The notes: a model not told the origin generated them from the letters alone. A DNA stretch of 64,000 nucleotides from CAZDVQ01 sp964508975 (GCA_964508975.1 CAZDVQ010000014.1:23859-87858), one strand, 5' to 3'. Positions 37,001-44,380 are shown, counted from the stretch's first letter. Program-made: numbers and translations.

Positions 37001-38595
37001 GCAGATGTAGTAGCTGCCGAAGCGGTAGGTGTTGTATTGTTCTGGGTTACCACAGCCGAAGCGGATACCGTACAACCGCTGGTTGTATTCGTCACCGTTA
37101 GGGTATAAGTACCCGGCTGCGTTACCACCGGCGATAGCGTATTAGAACCCGATTGTATGCCCGGCCCTGTCCATTGGTATGAAAAGTTACCTCCAGTACT
37201 AGAGCCTGCACCACTCAGCGTTAAACTAGTCGTAGTACAAGTCAAGGAGCTTGGAGCAGATGCCAAAGCTGTCGGGGCACCCGGTGCACTAATTGTGCCT
37301 TGGGTGGTTGCAGTACAACCTTGTCCATCAACAACAGTTACGTTGTAAGAACCTGGTTGCAAGCCACCAAATGAAAAGTTACCGTTGTTGGACACCTGTG
37401 GCCCTGCACCAATATTGTAGGTAAAGGGTGGTAAACCTCCTATTACATTTACGAACAAGCTACCGGGTGCTGTACAGGACGCCGCTGTACCTGAAGCCGT
37501 GGCAGTCAAGGTAAATGTATTGACTGTAACGTCGTCATCAACCGTGACGGTTGCATTATTACAGTTGGTATAAACGGCTTGGGCGGTGTATGTAGTTGTG
37601 GCTGCTGGACAAACTTGAATATTTGTTCCAGAACCGATAGGGGTTGCACCATCAAACCAGCTTACCGTAAAGTTAGTAGCCCCGTTTGGGGTAAAACGCC
37701 ATCCGTCGTTAGAGGTACTCCATTGTGTTGGCGAGTTGCGGTTAGGGACAACAAAAGCCTGTGTTGCATTGGCATTTTGGATACCGTGAATAGCACGACC
37801 ACTATTCCAACCACCACAGGTTGGTTTATTTTGAATATACGTCTCGATGATGTTGGTCGTTTCGTACAGCACGATTTGTTGCGTAGCAATTAAGTTTGTA
37901 CAGTCATACATTGGAATTTGGTACCAAGTAACCGACAAGGAGCGACATGGGGCCGTTCCGGAGATATTATAATAAATTTGGCCGCCTTCGCTAGGGTCCA
38001 TATCATGGAAAGGAGCACAAATACTATTCCTAGCATCGTTATTACCAGGGAATGCTGTGTTGATAGGCCAGGCGTTGTATTGATTGGCATAACTTAAATC
38101 AAATGAAATGCAGCCATTGGCCCCGATTACACATTGGTTAAAGGTACCACCAAAATAACAGAAGTCGAAAGGTAAGTTAATAACCCCTGACCATATATCA
38201 TCCGTGCCAACCAAAATTTGTGTGCCTGCTGTAAACGGGAACGGGGTGTATGCTATTGGAGCAAGGGCATAGCTAGTTGTTTGAAACCCAGATACGGGAG
38301 CTGCGGTCAAGTTTACACAACCACCAGCACAGGTGGTCACATCAGGACCTGCGTTCACCGCGGGACATGCATCAAATGCTGCTTGGATTTGAAACTCCGT
38401 AGGATCCGGTGCGGGTGTTGGATTGGGCGTTTGCCTTTGCTCCAATTCACCCAAGGTGGCCCTGCGTTGTTGCCTCAGTTGTTCTTTTTGGGCAGCCTCG
38501 CGCGCTATCCTGTCTGCTTGCCCATGAAGGGAAGACAAGGCTAGTAACACGCCGAATACTGGCATTAATAATTTTACCAGGTAAACTTTTTTCAT
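31099..38595 (-). CDS. Giant T9SS adhesin with nidogen-like N-terminus, Ig-like arrays and type B C-terminal domain
   Basis: 2498 residues. Signal peptide (LLALSSLHGQ), a charged helical linker (AQKEQLRQQRRATLGELEQR), then a Cys-rich domain of about 95-330 (DDIWSGVINLPFDFCYFGG, ICAPFHDMDP, IVLYETTNIIETYIQNKP), which resembles nidogen-like domains. Five Ig-like repeats of about 80 residues cover about 435-850 (TLSGAGSSTG, QWTGPGI, PGTYTLTVTNT). A module with CEGAP...GYTQVYYL...APSPLP then occurs twice (about 1080-1460). More Ig domains follow, and the end is a CHU_C type B sorting domain (CFVPNIFTPNGDGVND, LSVFNRWGDEVF, LPDGSYYYILKL). First gene of the run with PorP/SprF and the PorE-like gene; the 730-bp AT-rich region upstream probably holds its promoter. 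Confidence 0.92.
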   Translation of the reverse strand: MKKVYLVKLLMPVFGVLLALSSLHGQADRIAREAAQKEQLRQQRRATLGELEQRQTPNPTPAPDPTEFQIQAAFDACPAVNAGPDVTTCAGGCVNLTAAPVSGFQTTSYALAPIAYTPFPFTAGTQILVGTDDIWSGVINLPFDFCYFGGTFNQCVIGANGCISFDLSYANQYNAWPINTAFPGNNDARNSICAPFHDMDPSEGGQIYYNISGTAPCRSLSVTWYQIPMYDCTNLIATQQIVLYETTNIIETYIQNKPTCGGWNSGRAIHGIQNANATQAFVVPNRNSPTQWSTSNDGWRFTPNGATNFTVSWFDGATPIGSGTNIQVCPAATTTYTAQAVYTNCNNATVTVDDDVTVNTFTLTATASGTAASCTAPGSLFVNVIGGLPPFTYNIGAGPQVSNNGNFSFGGLQPGSYNVTVVDGQGCTATTQGTISAPGAPTALASAPSSLTCTTTSLTLSGAGSSTGGNFSYQWTGPGIQSGSNTLSPVVTQPGTYTLTVTNTTSGCTVSASAVVTQNNTTPTASAATTSALNCAQSQVEVSGAGSSNGPNFTAQWTGPGIVSGATSLLPIVNQAGAYNLLITDITNGCTATASATVTSNTTLPTAVVAQSLPITCTDTVVTLSGTGSSTGPDITYVWSGPGLASAGNAITTTANLGGSYTLIVNNTSNFCTASASTTVLVDNALPTAVANAPVSLTCTATSVQLDGSGSSAGAGFTYAWSGPSVVAGSATLTPTVNQPGAYGLIVTNTVNGCTQTATATLASNTAAPTVSIASPADLTCANPTIALDASGSTTLSGSASYQWNGPGLASGTNTASPFVDEPGTYFVTVTDTQNGCTAVGQTTVAQSGVPTISAIANNPGCDPNGNVITVTVNGGTAPYSYDIGFGAQSSNIFNSVVAGTYTVVVTDDLGCIVNTTVTVPPTPVLGAPALSSNSPVCESSLILLGSVAPAGVTYAWSGPNGFASSSPNPNVPLATIANQGLYVLVITDVNGCTSTASTYVQVNQNGTVAIDTPIDFCTNSGQAWLTASPAGGTWSGDVSAVGSFFPGTLGAGTFVAYYTYNSPNGCNVTQSVLFNIYDCSCAANDTICEGAPVIITSSGGSAGYTQVYYLVDAITNIVLDSNSTGNFTNTVVAGNSYRVHALNFEPTDAPSPLPIIGLPIGDFGFTHRGCFNTDFLSDYYCFFVEPTPSFTLSNSSPVCEGGNVTLSVTEVLGATYNWAGPAGFSANGPVTQIQGVTVASAGVYNLTVTTLGGCTYTDATIVSIGAGPVVNVLGPIDYCTNAGLSWLYATPQGGTWSGSVSANGAFEPAALGAGTFQATYVYTDNNGCVAEALSTFNVGQCNCVTRDTVCFGEPAITSIAASNPAYTQLYVLKDPISGTVIAVNNTGDFTSSVQAGGFYNVHALSYDAANAPSPLPAVGLPAGNFGFSNFGLFDANYLSNFVCLFVSEVPTVQVSNSGPVCAGQSVTLTSSGGNFSSYSWSGPAGFASNLGNPTLSNATTAMSGTYTVTATNQSGCTTTASTQITVFDTPVSTASSNDIPCMNATDDVVLTATVTGGTAPYTYYWSTPTGGAITSSVASVLFPNASQVSPGVYSLVVVDANGCTSGIDTTLVDINLSPSQPVINGPSGVCAGTATTLTTQTYVGSNVTYTWTLPNASTQVTTNPSLNLVSPLTGTYQVVVNVAGCNSSAGTFSLVVHPVPTLLATSDDLECMDPTDDITLTATVQGGTGPFVYYWTGPNNFNLITQDNEVVFPNAINAYAGTYNVYAVDANGCQTLMDTTVIDATVAPQQPIVSGPAAVCAGQLVTLSVPVYSGNTVSYTWLLPNGASYTSGDNTYTMLNVQAAVQGGTYRVIVVVDGCTSDTSAAFTLTIDPRPSITAISGGGAYCQGANVTLASTVNTGGANVTYLWTGPNGFSATTPDVVFSNVQPAQSGSYRLEVFSNAGCASEPVVVNLTVTPRPDVPSLTSNSPVCIGETIALGTTPVNGTTVTYDWYFNGTLLGSTNIAQYLIPAATPAQNGAYSVVVNVDGCISIPSVPGNVQVGAFPSLQASSNSPVCPGTDLALDATFNAGLSYQWSGPAGFTSTLRNPIIPAITPFNAGTYYVLVIDNATGCSSADTIVVAIVPSATDIAFAGIDQALCDVNTATLTALAPVTPGVTGRWEQTVFQAGQGVTITSPAALTTGVNGLLPGNTYRFVWVLTNADCGDFSWDTVSVTSDILPTLQAYAGETDFACATYLFNLDAVSPSIGIGLWSQQVTQAQAGVIIVSPNDANTLVANLLPGENVFYWTLSNGACVDYSSDSVMIVREEAIPTANIDSVFVPFDIVTGEGGVTGIDLLLNDDVTTVTSYTVSIVDAPNHGILTQNASGTWDFTTNLNYYGRDTFIYQICAGNCPDLCDTAMVILKIGEFNDCFVPNIFTPNGDGVNDFLIVPCLGNYPNNELSVFNRWGDEVFRAIGYSNDWTGTFNGADLPDGSYYYILKLNDADETILQGYTVIHR
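36055..37285 (-). repeat. Five tandem Ig-like units (about 240 bp each) in the second adhesin
   Basis: Each unit contains LTC or similar, [LV].GSGS..G, [QY].W.GPG, PGTY.L.VT.T..GC and a short linker with PTA. They are more diverged from one another than the six VQDSV units of the other adhesin. Confidence 0.75.
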
Positions 38596-39325
38596 AACCG
38601 CTTGATATTGATAATGATGTTCAATCGAATTGCGTTGTTTTGCAGTATACTATCTAGGATAATGTACCAACTGACATGCTCGGCTAATCCATAAGATTAT
38701 CCAAAACCTATACTAAATCCATTAAAACTAGGATGAATGGCATCACCGCAATTGATCAACGTACAACATAAAATGCACGCTAACGTCAAAGCCGCTACGT
38801 TCGTAAATAGTTTTCAGGAGTGCTTAGTGTAGGGTTAAAAACATATCTGCTGAGCAGTGAAACTGATTCTGAAATCAATTTGCTACTTTTCAGGGCTGCA
38901 ATATTCAAATGTTTTGGCAACTATCCAAAATATATTACTTTTTATATTAAACATTTGTGACTTTTTAAAATATACTTTTGAATATCTAATAATTTGATTA
39001 GCAATTATTTGGATATAATATATTGTGACATATATAAATTGTGTCTAGCTCCATCAGCAAGGAGCTAATCTTTGAACCTTAATATTTTTTTAATGTTTAC
39101 AACCGATTTTGCCGCACAGTAGTAGTTTGCCGCGTGAGCGATGCGAAGGGGTGGCCGAAGGCCAGACCGCAACGCGGGCCGAGCGAATAGCGAGCCCCGT
39201 AGCGTAGCGACCCCGTGGGCATTCTTGCCCATGGGGGCACGCCCAAATCATATATCTAGGCAAAAAAAATCCCTTCGTCTATTATTAAGACGAAGGGATG
39301 ATGGATAAAGTTTCAAGTGGAACGC
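38596..39325. other. 730-bp intergenic region: adhesin upstream DNA plus GC-rich element G
   Basis: 38596-39110 is AT-rich, especially 38930-39100, with small dyads such as CTAAT/ATTAG (38986-39001) and repeated TTTGAATAT/ATTTGGATAT words; it is likely the control region for the adhesin operon on the minus strand, but I cannot pick a single promoter. 39131-39246 is a good plus-orientation copy of the GC-rich element (GCGATGCG, GGCCAGACCGCAACGCGGGC, GAGCGAATAGCGAGCC, CGTAGCGACCCC, ending GGCACGCCC). No gene seen. Confidence 0.65.
39269..39299 (-). terminator. Rho-independent terminator of the metallopeptidase gene
   Basis: 12-bp stem (ATCCCTTCGTCT / AGACGAAGGGAT) followed on the minus strand by a run of eight T; 27 bp past the stop at 39326. 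Confidence 0.93.
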
Positions 39326-40009
39326 TTATTCCCTTGAGCCCAACAACTTGAACAAAAAGAACAAGAAGGTAGCCATGGCACCCAGTGCAGCGACCACGTA
39401 AGTCAGCGCAGCCCATTTCAAGGCATCCTTGGCACCATCATATTCAGCACCGCGAGCAACACCAGTTTCATCGAGCCACACTAAGGCACGGTTGCTAGCG
39501 TCAAATTCAACCGGCAGGGTTACCACGCTGAACAGCGCGGTGATGCCAAACAACACAACGGCGATGAGCAACACGGTAGTATTACCCCCCATGCCAAACA
39601 TACCCAGTGCCGCCATGAGTACAAACTGTTGAAGACTAGAGGCTATCTGTACAACGGGAACCATTTTTGAACGGAGTTGCAACATGCTGTAGGCGGTAGC
39701 ATGTTGAACGGCGTGGCCACACTCGTGTGCTGCAACTGCGGCAGCAGCAACACTACGACCTTGGTAAACGTGTGGACTAAGGCTTACCGTTTTGGTTGAA
39801 GGATTGTAATGGTCGGTCAAGAAACCTTCGCCTTGAACGATTTGCACGTCGTGGATACCATAGTGCTGCAACATGGCCCTGGCCACATCGGCACCGGTAT
39901 TACCCGAGCTGAGGGGGACCTTGCTATAGTGCTCAAACTTGGATTTCAAGCGCGAGCTAACCAACATACCCAAAAGGCCGAATACGGCCACAATTACAAT
40001 GTACATCAT
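39326..40009 (-). CDS. Zinc metallopeptidase, YugP family
   Basis: 227 residues. N-terminal membrane helix (MMYIVIVAVFGLLGMLV), then LSPHVYQGRSVAAAAVAAHECGHAVQHA with the HExxH-type zinc motif written HECGH (95-99), and two further hydrophobic helices plus a C-terminal helix, as in the Zn_peptidase_2 (YugP) family. Also family-typical is ALFSVVTLPVEFDASNRAL. It is a predicted inner-membrane protease; physiological substrates are not established. It follows serS by 68 bp on the same strand and may be co-transcribed with it. Confidence 0.92.
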   Translation of the reverse strand: MMYIVIVAVFGLLGMLVSSRLKSKFEHYSKVPLSSGNTGADVARAMLQHYGIHDVQIVQGEGFLTDHYNPSTKTVSLSPHVYQGRSVAAAAVAAHECGHAVQHATAYSMLQLRSKMVPVVQIASSLQQFVLMAALGMFGMGGNTTVLLIAVVLFGITALFSVVTLPVEFDASNRALVWLDETGVARGAEYDGAKDALKWAALTYVVAALGAMATFLFFLFKLLGSRE

Positions 40010-40077
40010 AGTTGAGAGAATCTTTTTTGCTTAAAAATTGTAGCTGATAAACAGGCAATGGCCCCAAAAAGTTCTAT

Positions 40078-41361
40078 TTAGGCCCCGTAGGGAATAAAAT
40101 CGAACTTAGTGTATGGTTGCAATGCCTCGGGGATGCGTACACCCTCGGGGGTTTGGTAATTTTCGAGCAATGAAGCCACGATGCGGGGCAAGGCCAAGGC
40201 CGAACCGTTGAGGGTGTGCGCCAACTCGGTTTTACCCTCGGCGTTTTTGAAACGCAGTTTCATGCGGTTAGACTGGAAGGTTTCAAAGTTTGACACAGAG
40301 CTTACTTCAAGCCAGCGCTGTTGAGCGGTAGAATACGCCTCGAAGTCGAAGGTCATGGCCGACGCGAAACCAGTATCGCCACCACAGAGGCGGAGGATGC
40401 GGTAAGGCAGGCCAAGTTTATCGAGCAAGCCTTCCACGTGGGCCAACATCTGCATGAGGGTATCGTAGGAACGGCTCGGGTGCTCGAGGTGCACGATTTC
40501 AACTTTATCGAACTGGTGCAAGCGGTTGAGCCCGCGTACGTGGGCGCCATAAGCACCTGCCTCACGACGGAAGCAGGGCGTGTAGCCGCACATTTTGATC
40601 GGGAAATCAGCCTCGTTCAGTATAACGTCGCGATAGAGATTGGTCACAGGTACCTCGGCCGTGGGGATCATGTAAAAATCATCCACGGGCATGTAGTACA
40701 TCTGGCCTTCTTTATCGGGGAGTTGACCCGTGGCACGGGCACTCTCGGCGTTAACCATGAGGGGCGGTTGGATTTCGTAATAGCCAGCGGCCTCGGCTTC
40801 ATCCAGGAAGAAGCTGATGAGGGCACGTTGGAGCTTAGCACCTTTGCCTTTATACACCGGGAAGCCAGCGCCGGTAAGTTTAACACCCAGCTCAAAGTCA
40901 ACGATATCGCATTTCTTGGCGATATCCCAGTGCGGGAGGGCATTTTCAGGCAGTGCTGGAAAATCGGTGGTCCAATCTTTATACACCTCGTTATCGTCGG
41001 CACTTTTGCCAAACGGAACTGCCGTGGAGAGGCAGTTAGGCACTTGCAAGAGGGCATCCTCGAGTTGGGTGGCCACCTCGTCGGCATTTTTCTTGAGTTG
41101 CACGGCTTGTTCTTTCAGCTCGGCAGCGCGTTGTTTCATGGGCTCCACCTGGTCGGCCTGACCCGATTTAAACAAGAGCGGAATATCTTTGGCTATTTTG
41201 TTCGACTCGGCGAGGAGTGCGTCTAGCTCTGTTTGAGTAGCACGGCGGCGTTCGTCGAGGTCAAGGATTTCATCGAGGATCCCCGTGTTGGCAAAGTTGC
41301 GTTTCGCGAGGCTCTCGAGCACGCGTTCACGGTTTTGGCGGATAAATGGTACTTGTAACAT
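40078..41361 (-). CDS. serS: Serine--tRNA ligase
   Basis: 427 residues, full length class II synthetase. The N-terminal coiled-coil tRNA-binding arm spans about 30-105 (LDLDERRRATQTELDALLAE ... QLKKNADEVA). The catalytic core has motif 1 region GAKLQRALISFFLDEAEAAGY, motif 2 TPCFRREAGAYGAHVRGLNRLHQF and motif 3 TLNGSALALPRIVASLLENYQ. Charges tRNA(Ser) and tRNA(Sec) with serine. The large open frame on the opposite strand (40321-41226) is a shadow of this gene. Confidence 0.98.
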   Translation of the reverse strand: MLQVPFIRQNRERVLESLAKRNFANTGILDEILDLDERRRATQTELDALLAESNKIAKDIPLLFKSGQADQVEPMKQRAAELKEQAVQLKKNADEVATQLEDALLQVPNCLSTAVPFGKSADDNEVYKDWTTDFPALPENALPHWDIAKKCDIVDFELGVKLTGAGFPVYKGKGAKLQRALISFFLDEAEAAGYYEIQPPLMVNAESARATGQLPDKEGQMYYMPVDDFYMIPTAEVPVTNLYRDVILNEADFPIKMCGYTPCFRREAGAYGAHVRGLNRLHQFDKVEIVHLEHPSRSYDTLMQMLAHVEGLLDKLGLPYRILRLCGGDTGFASAMTFDFEAYSTAQQRWLEVSSVSNFETFQSNRMKLRFKNAEGKTELAHTLNGSALALPRIVASLLENYQTPEGVRIPEALQPYTKFDFIPYGA

Positions 41362-41841
41362 GATTGGTGAGATTTAGCGCGGAAAAATACCGGGCTGCGA
41401 AATTACCAACACTTTGCGAAAACTTGAATATTTGGGTATAATTATTTAGGCCAAGGCCTGAAACGCATTACTTTTTATAAGTTTTTTTGGGCGCTGCGCC
41501 GCGTTGCGTCGCCGGCGTGCTCCGCGCTCGCTGGACGCTCGGTGCCTTTGGCACTGGCCGCGTTGCGGCCACGCTACGCATGCCTAGCGCGTTATTTTGC
41601 CCCGGCGTGCACAACAGTACACCGATAGTAGTTCGTTTAACGATTTCAAAAAAATTAATGCTACGGCGTGTCAATATTTGCCAAATACTTATCATATTTG
41701 TGGTGTTTTTCAGCAAAAGTGCCTTGAAGCGGGGTAATAATGATAGTACATCAATATACATGGTGTGCAATGTTCATGCATTTTGCCTACTTTTGGCCAT
41801 CCTAATAAAAACCTTTATTTCTTTCATTAAAACATTGTCAT
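41362..41841. other. 480-bp intergenic region with GC-rich element H and infC leader
   Basis: 41489-41591 is a copy of the GC-rich element in minus orientation (T-run, GGGCGCTGCGCCGCG, GCTCGCTGGACGCTCGG, CTACGCATG). The remainder is AT-rich. TACTTTTG at 41788-41795 matches the -7 box about 47 bp before the infC start; no clear -33 TTG at normal spacing. Confidence 0.6.
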
Positions 41842-42423
41842 TTGGCTAAGAATTTTGTTCCGAGAAAACCTGTCAACAAGGAACCAGAACATCGTATCAA
41901 CGAACGCATCCGTGTACCTGAAATCCGCTTGGTAGGCGATAACCTAGAAGAGCTTTCAGAGATCGTTGGTTATACAGTAGAGTCGGTAGTAATGCCTACA
42001 CACAAGGCATTGCAAATTGCAGAAAAAGCAGAGCTTGACCTCGTCGAGATCTCGCCCAACGCTGTACCGCCTGTATGCCGAGTGGTAGAGTACCAGAAAT
42101 TCTTGTACGACCGCAAGAAGAAAGAGAAAGAAATGAAGGCCAAGCAGGTTAAAACGGTGATCAAAGAAATCCGTTTCGGCCCGAATACCGACGACCACGA
42201 CTTCGAATTCAAGGTGAAGCACGCCAAGGGTTTCTTGGAAGAAGGTGCTAAAGTACGTTCTTATGTACAGTTCCGTGGCCGTGCCATCGTGTTTAAAGAG
42301 CGTGGCGAGGAGTTATTGCTGCGTTTCATCAAAGAGCTGGAAGACGTTGGAGCCCCAGAATCGCCACCAAAACTAGAAGGCCGCAAGATGTTTGTCATCT
42401 TGACTTCTAAGAAAAAGAAATAA
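41842..42423 (+). CDS. infC: Translation initiation factor IF-3
   Basis: 193 residues. N-terminal domain with EPEHRINERIRVPEIRLVGD, linker rich in Lys/Glu (YDRKKKEKEMKAKQVKTVIKE) and C-terminal domain with RFGPNTDDHDFEFKVKHAKGF and VQFRGRAIVFKERGEELL. IF-3 binds the 30S subunit, blocks subunit joining and discriminates against non-canonical starts. The start chosen is TTG (41842) giving MAKNFVPRKPVNKEPEHR; no in-frame ATG lies before the conserved region. A rare start is meaningful because IF-3 represses its own rare-start mRNA in other bacteria. It heads infC-rpmI-rplT. The ending EGRKMFVILTSKKKK is normal. Confidence 0.97.
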   Translation: MAKNFVPRKPVNKEPEHRINERIRVPEIRLVGDNLEELSEIVGYTVESVVMPTHKALQIAEKAELDLVEISPNAVPPVCRVVEYQKFLYDRKKKEKEMKAKQVKTVIKEIRFGPNTDDHDFEFKVKHAKGFLEEGAKVRSYVQFRGRAIVFKERGEELLLRFIKELEDVGAPESPPKLEGRKMFVILTSKKKK

Positions 42424-42542
42424 ATTAGCGATAGTTATTTGTATATTACGTACAAAGCACTATTTTTGCAACCGCTTTTAAAGGCAGACTTGAAAAAGTC
42501 TGCTCTTTTTATCTGTAAAAAGCTGTAAATAAACTTATTGTC

Positions 42543-42740
42543 ATGCCAAAAATGAAAACCCACTCGTCGGCCAAAAAAACCTTCAAGGTTACTGGCTCGG
42601 GTAAAATCAAGCGTCGTCGCACTGGTCTTCGCCACATCCTTACGAAAAAATCAAAAGCTCGTAAGAACCGTCTTGGCCACGCAACTTTAGTAAGTGAAGC
42701 GGATGAGCCACGCATGAAACGCCTGCTCATTGCACAGTAG
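42543..42740 (+). CDS. rpmI: 50S ribosomal protein L35
   Basis: 65 residues, highly basic. MPKMKTHSSAKKTFKVTGSG then KIKRRRTGLRHILTKKS and a C-terminal helix ending MKRLLIAQ match L35. It lies between infC and rplT in the universally conserved order. Confidence 0.98.
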   Translation: MPKMKTHSSAKKTFKVTGSGKIKRRRTGLRHILTKKSKARKNRLGHATLVSEADEPRMKRLLIAQ

Positions 42741-42851
42741 AGGAACAACTGTTCTCTACACAGGTTTGCTGCCCCGGCGGAAAAGCTATCAGGTATTCTT
42801 TCCACCTGTTACCCCCGGCCAGTGATTATTTAACCATTTAATTTTTAAACA

Positions 42852-43199
42852 ATGCCACGTTCAGTCAACAGCGTTGCTTCTAGAGCAAGAAGAAAGAAAA
42901 TTATGAAAAGAGCGAGAGGCCAGTTTGGTGCTCGTTCTAAAGTTTACACAGTAGCCAAGAACTCGGTTGAGAAAGGTTTGCTTTACGCTTACCGCGACCG
43001 TAAATCTAAAAAACGTAGCTTCCGTACCATGTGGATTGCTCGTATCAACGCTGCAGCCCGTGAACACGGTCTATCTTACAGCCGTTTGATGTTCTTGCTT
43101 GCTAGCAAAGGTAACCAAATGAACCGTAAAGTGCTTGCCGACTTGGCAGCTAACCACCCAGCTGCTTTCAAAGCAGTGGTTGATGCAGCTAAAGCATAG
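42852..43199 (+). CDS. rplT: 50S ribosomal protein L20
   Basis: 115 residues. MPRSVNSVASRARRKKIMKR, ARGQFGARSKVYTVAKNSVE, FRTMWIARINAAAREHGLSY and VLADLAANHPAAF are diagnostic. L20 binds 23S rRNA early in 50S assembly and represses its operon in other bacteria. The 111-bp gap upstream (42741-42851) is longer than usual and could contain a control structure, though I could not identify one with confidence. A strong terminator follows. Confidence 0.98.
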   Translation: MPRSVNSVASRARRKKIMKRARGQFGARSKVYTVAKNSVEKGLLYAYRDRKSKKRSFRTMWIARINAAAREHGLSYSRLMFLLASKGNQMNRKVLADLAANHPAAFKAVVDAAKA

Positions 43200-43220
43200 T
43201 TCATACCAGACATAATTTAA

Positions 43221-43252
43221 AGCGTCCTCCTTGGAAACAGGGAGGACGCTTT
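43221..43252 (+). terminator. Rho-independent terminator of infC-rpmI-rplT
   Basis: 11-bp stem (AAGCGTCCTCC / GGAGGACGCTT) followed by a T-run on the plus strand (43251-43257); 22 bp after the rplT stop. Confidence 0.95.
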
Positions 43253-43338
43253 TTTTATACCAGACTTTGTGTTGATGCTGCGTAACATTAACGTTTGAAA
43301 TACATCGGGGGCAGAAGGGTGTTCACGAAGGATAAGGT

Positions 43339-43573
43339 GCCGCACCGCGGCAAAAGCTATTAGCGATGGGTGAGGGAGTGCTACAGGCACGACCAGAACC
43401 CATCGACAGATGCGGTTAGGCACTGAGTCCTGAAAGGACGATATGATGCGCAAATGCACCGTTTATACTATCGCCCCTTCAGGGCTCAATTTTTTCTGGC
43501 ACTTTTCGATGGGTTCCGGTCGTGCCTACAGCACGCCCTCACCCATCGCTGACAAATCTAGCCGCTTCGCGGC
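43339..43573. repeat. 235-bp nested palindrome
   Basis: Outer arms GCCGCACCGCGGC (43339-43351) and GCCGCTTCGCGGC (43561-43573). Main arms 43361-43406 and 43506-43550 pair at about 41 of 45 positions. An inner pair, TGAGTCCTGAAAGGACGATA (43424-43443) against 43469-43488, pairs at 17 of 20. No open frame spans it. It lies between the rplT terminator and the rnpA stop. Similar CCTGAAAGG words are known as intergenic motifs in Bacteroidota. Confidence 0.75.
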
Positions 43574-43656
43574 GCTTTTAGGTTGTACAGAACTCTTTGT
43601 GTCTTAAGAATGTTCCGCAACTCTACATCATGCGACATTAACGGGAGCTAAGGCCT

Positions 43657-44052
43657 TTATTCGCCAGAGACCGTATAATGCTGTATCATTTTCTTAATCA
43701 CCTCTTTCATGCGTTTCTCGATCGAGGCATACTCGAAAATATCTTTGCCCTGGTAAATAAACAAAATGGCCAGCTGCTTACCTTGCGCTTCCAGCACAGG
43801 GTAAAGCAAATGTTTGTTCAAGCGCCAGGCCTCTTTCACACGGCGGCGTAAAAGATTTCGCTTGTTGGCACGTTTGAAATTTTTCTTGGGTACACTCACC
43901 GTAACCTGACAAGGCACGGGCTCGGGTAGAACCTGCTCGCTCCATACGATACGAACAGGATGCCGGGCAAAAGACTCACCACCTGCAAACAAGGAACTGA
44001 TTAGCTTCTTCCTGCACAAGCGTTCGGCTTTACCAAAGGTGTGTTCCGGCAT
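43657..44052 (-). CDS. rnpA: Ribonuclease P protein component
   Basis: 131 residues. MPEHTFGKAERLCRKKLISSLF opens the family, followed by VTVSVPKKNFKRANKRNLLRRRVKEAWR, the RNR motif helix that contacts P RNA. It assists the RNase P ribozyme in 5' maturation of tRNA precursors. It lies downstream of rpmH as in most bacteria, with a terminator-like hairpin between them. Confidence 0.97.
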   Translation of the reverse strand: MPEHTFGKAERLCRKKLISSLFAGGESFARHPVRIVWSEQVLPEPVPCQVTVSVPKKNFKRANKRNLLRRRVKEAWRLNKHLLYPVLEAQGKQLAILFIYQGKDIFEYASIEKRMKEVIKKMIQHYTVSGE

Positions 44053-44087
44053 AGGTATCTAAACAGACTGCTTGAAATAAAAAAACA

Positions 44088-44119
44088 GGAGTACAAAAAC
44101 CGATAGGCTTTTGTACTCC
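44088..44119 (-). terminator. Terminator-like hairpin between rpmH and rnpA
   Basis: 11-bp perfect stem (GGAGTACAAAA / TTTTGTACTCC), 10-nt loop, followed on the minus strand by TGTTTTTTTATTT. It lies 26 bp past rpmH and 35 bp before rnpA, so it should reduce readthrough into rnpA. Confidence 0.85.
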
Positions 44120-44145
44120 AAACTTGACCACTATATAGGGCAATC

Positions 44146-44307
44146 CTAGAATTGTTTCAATTGACGCTCGTCAGAAACGGAAAGGCTATGACGGCCTTTA
44201 GCACGACGGCGAGCAAGCACCTTGCGGCCATTTTTAGTTGCCATACGTGTGCGGAAACCATGAGTGTTTTTACGGCGACGGCGCGAAGGTTGGTACGTAC
44301 GTTTCAT
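44146..44307 (-). CDS. rpmH: 50S ribosomal protein L34
   Basis: 53 residues: MKRTYQPSRRRRKNTHGFR, then TRMATKNGRKVLARRRAKGR and HSLSVSDERQLKQF. All conserved L34 positions are present (KRTYQPS, HGFR.RM.T..GR.VL..RR.KGR). It is directly preceded by a good promoter box and lies upstream of rnpA. Confidence 0.97.
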   Translation of the reverse strand: MKRTYQPSRRRRKNTHGFRTRMATKNGRKVLARRRAKGRHSLSVSDERQLKQF

Positions 44308-44352
44308 TATCTGTTACTTTATCGTATGATGTTCTTAATTCTTAACGGGCTG

Positions 44353-44380
44353 CAAAGATAATGATAATTTGGAAGTTCAA
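44353..44380 (-). promoter_or_regulatory. rpmH promoter (Bacteroidota type)
   Basis: Minus strand: TTG at 44380-44378, 17 nt spacer, TATCTTTG at 44360-44353, which fits the -33 TTG and -7 TAnnTTTG pattern. Start codon is 46 bp downstream. Confidence 0.7.

Noticed and set aside
40321..41226. 301-codon plus-strand frame opposite serS
   Set aside because: Shadow of a highly biased coding sequence; serS is unambiguous on the other strand.
42741..42851. L20-type autoregulatory leader before rplT
   Set aside because: The gap is long enough and some GC-rich pairs exist, but I could not draw a convincing structure.
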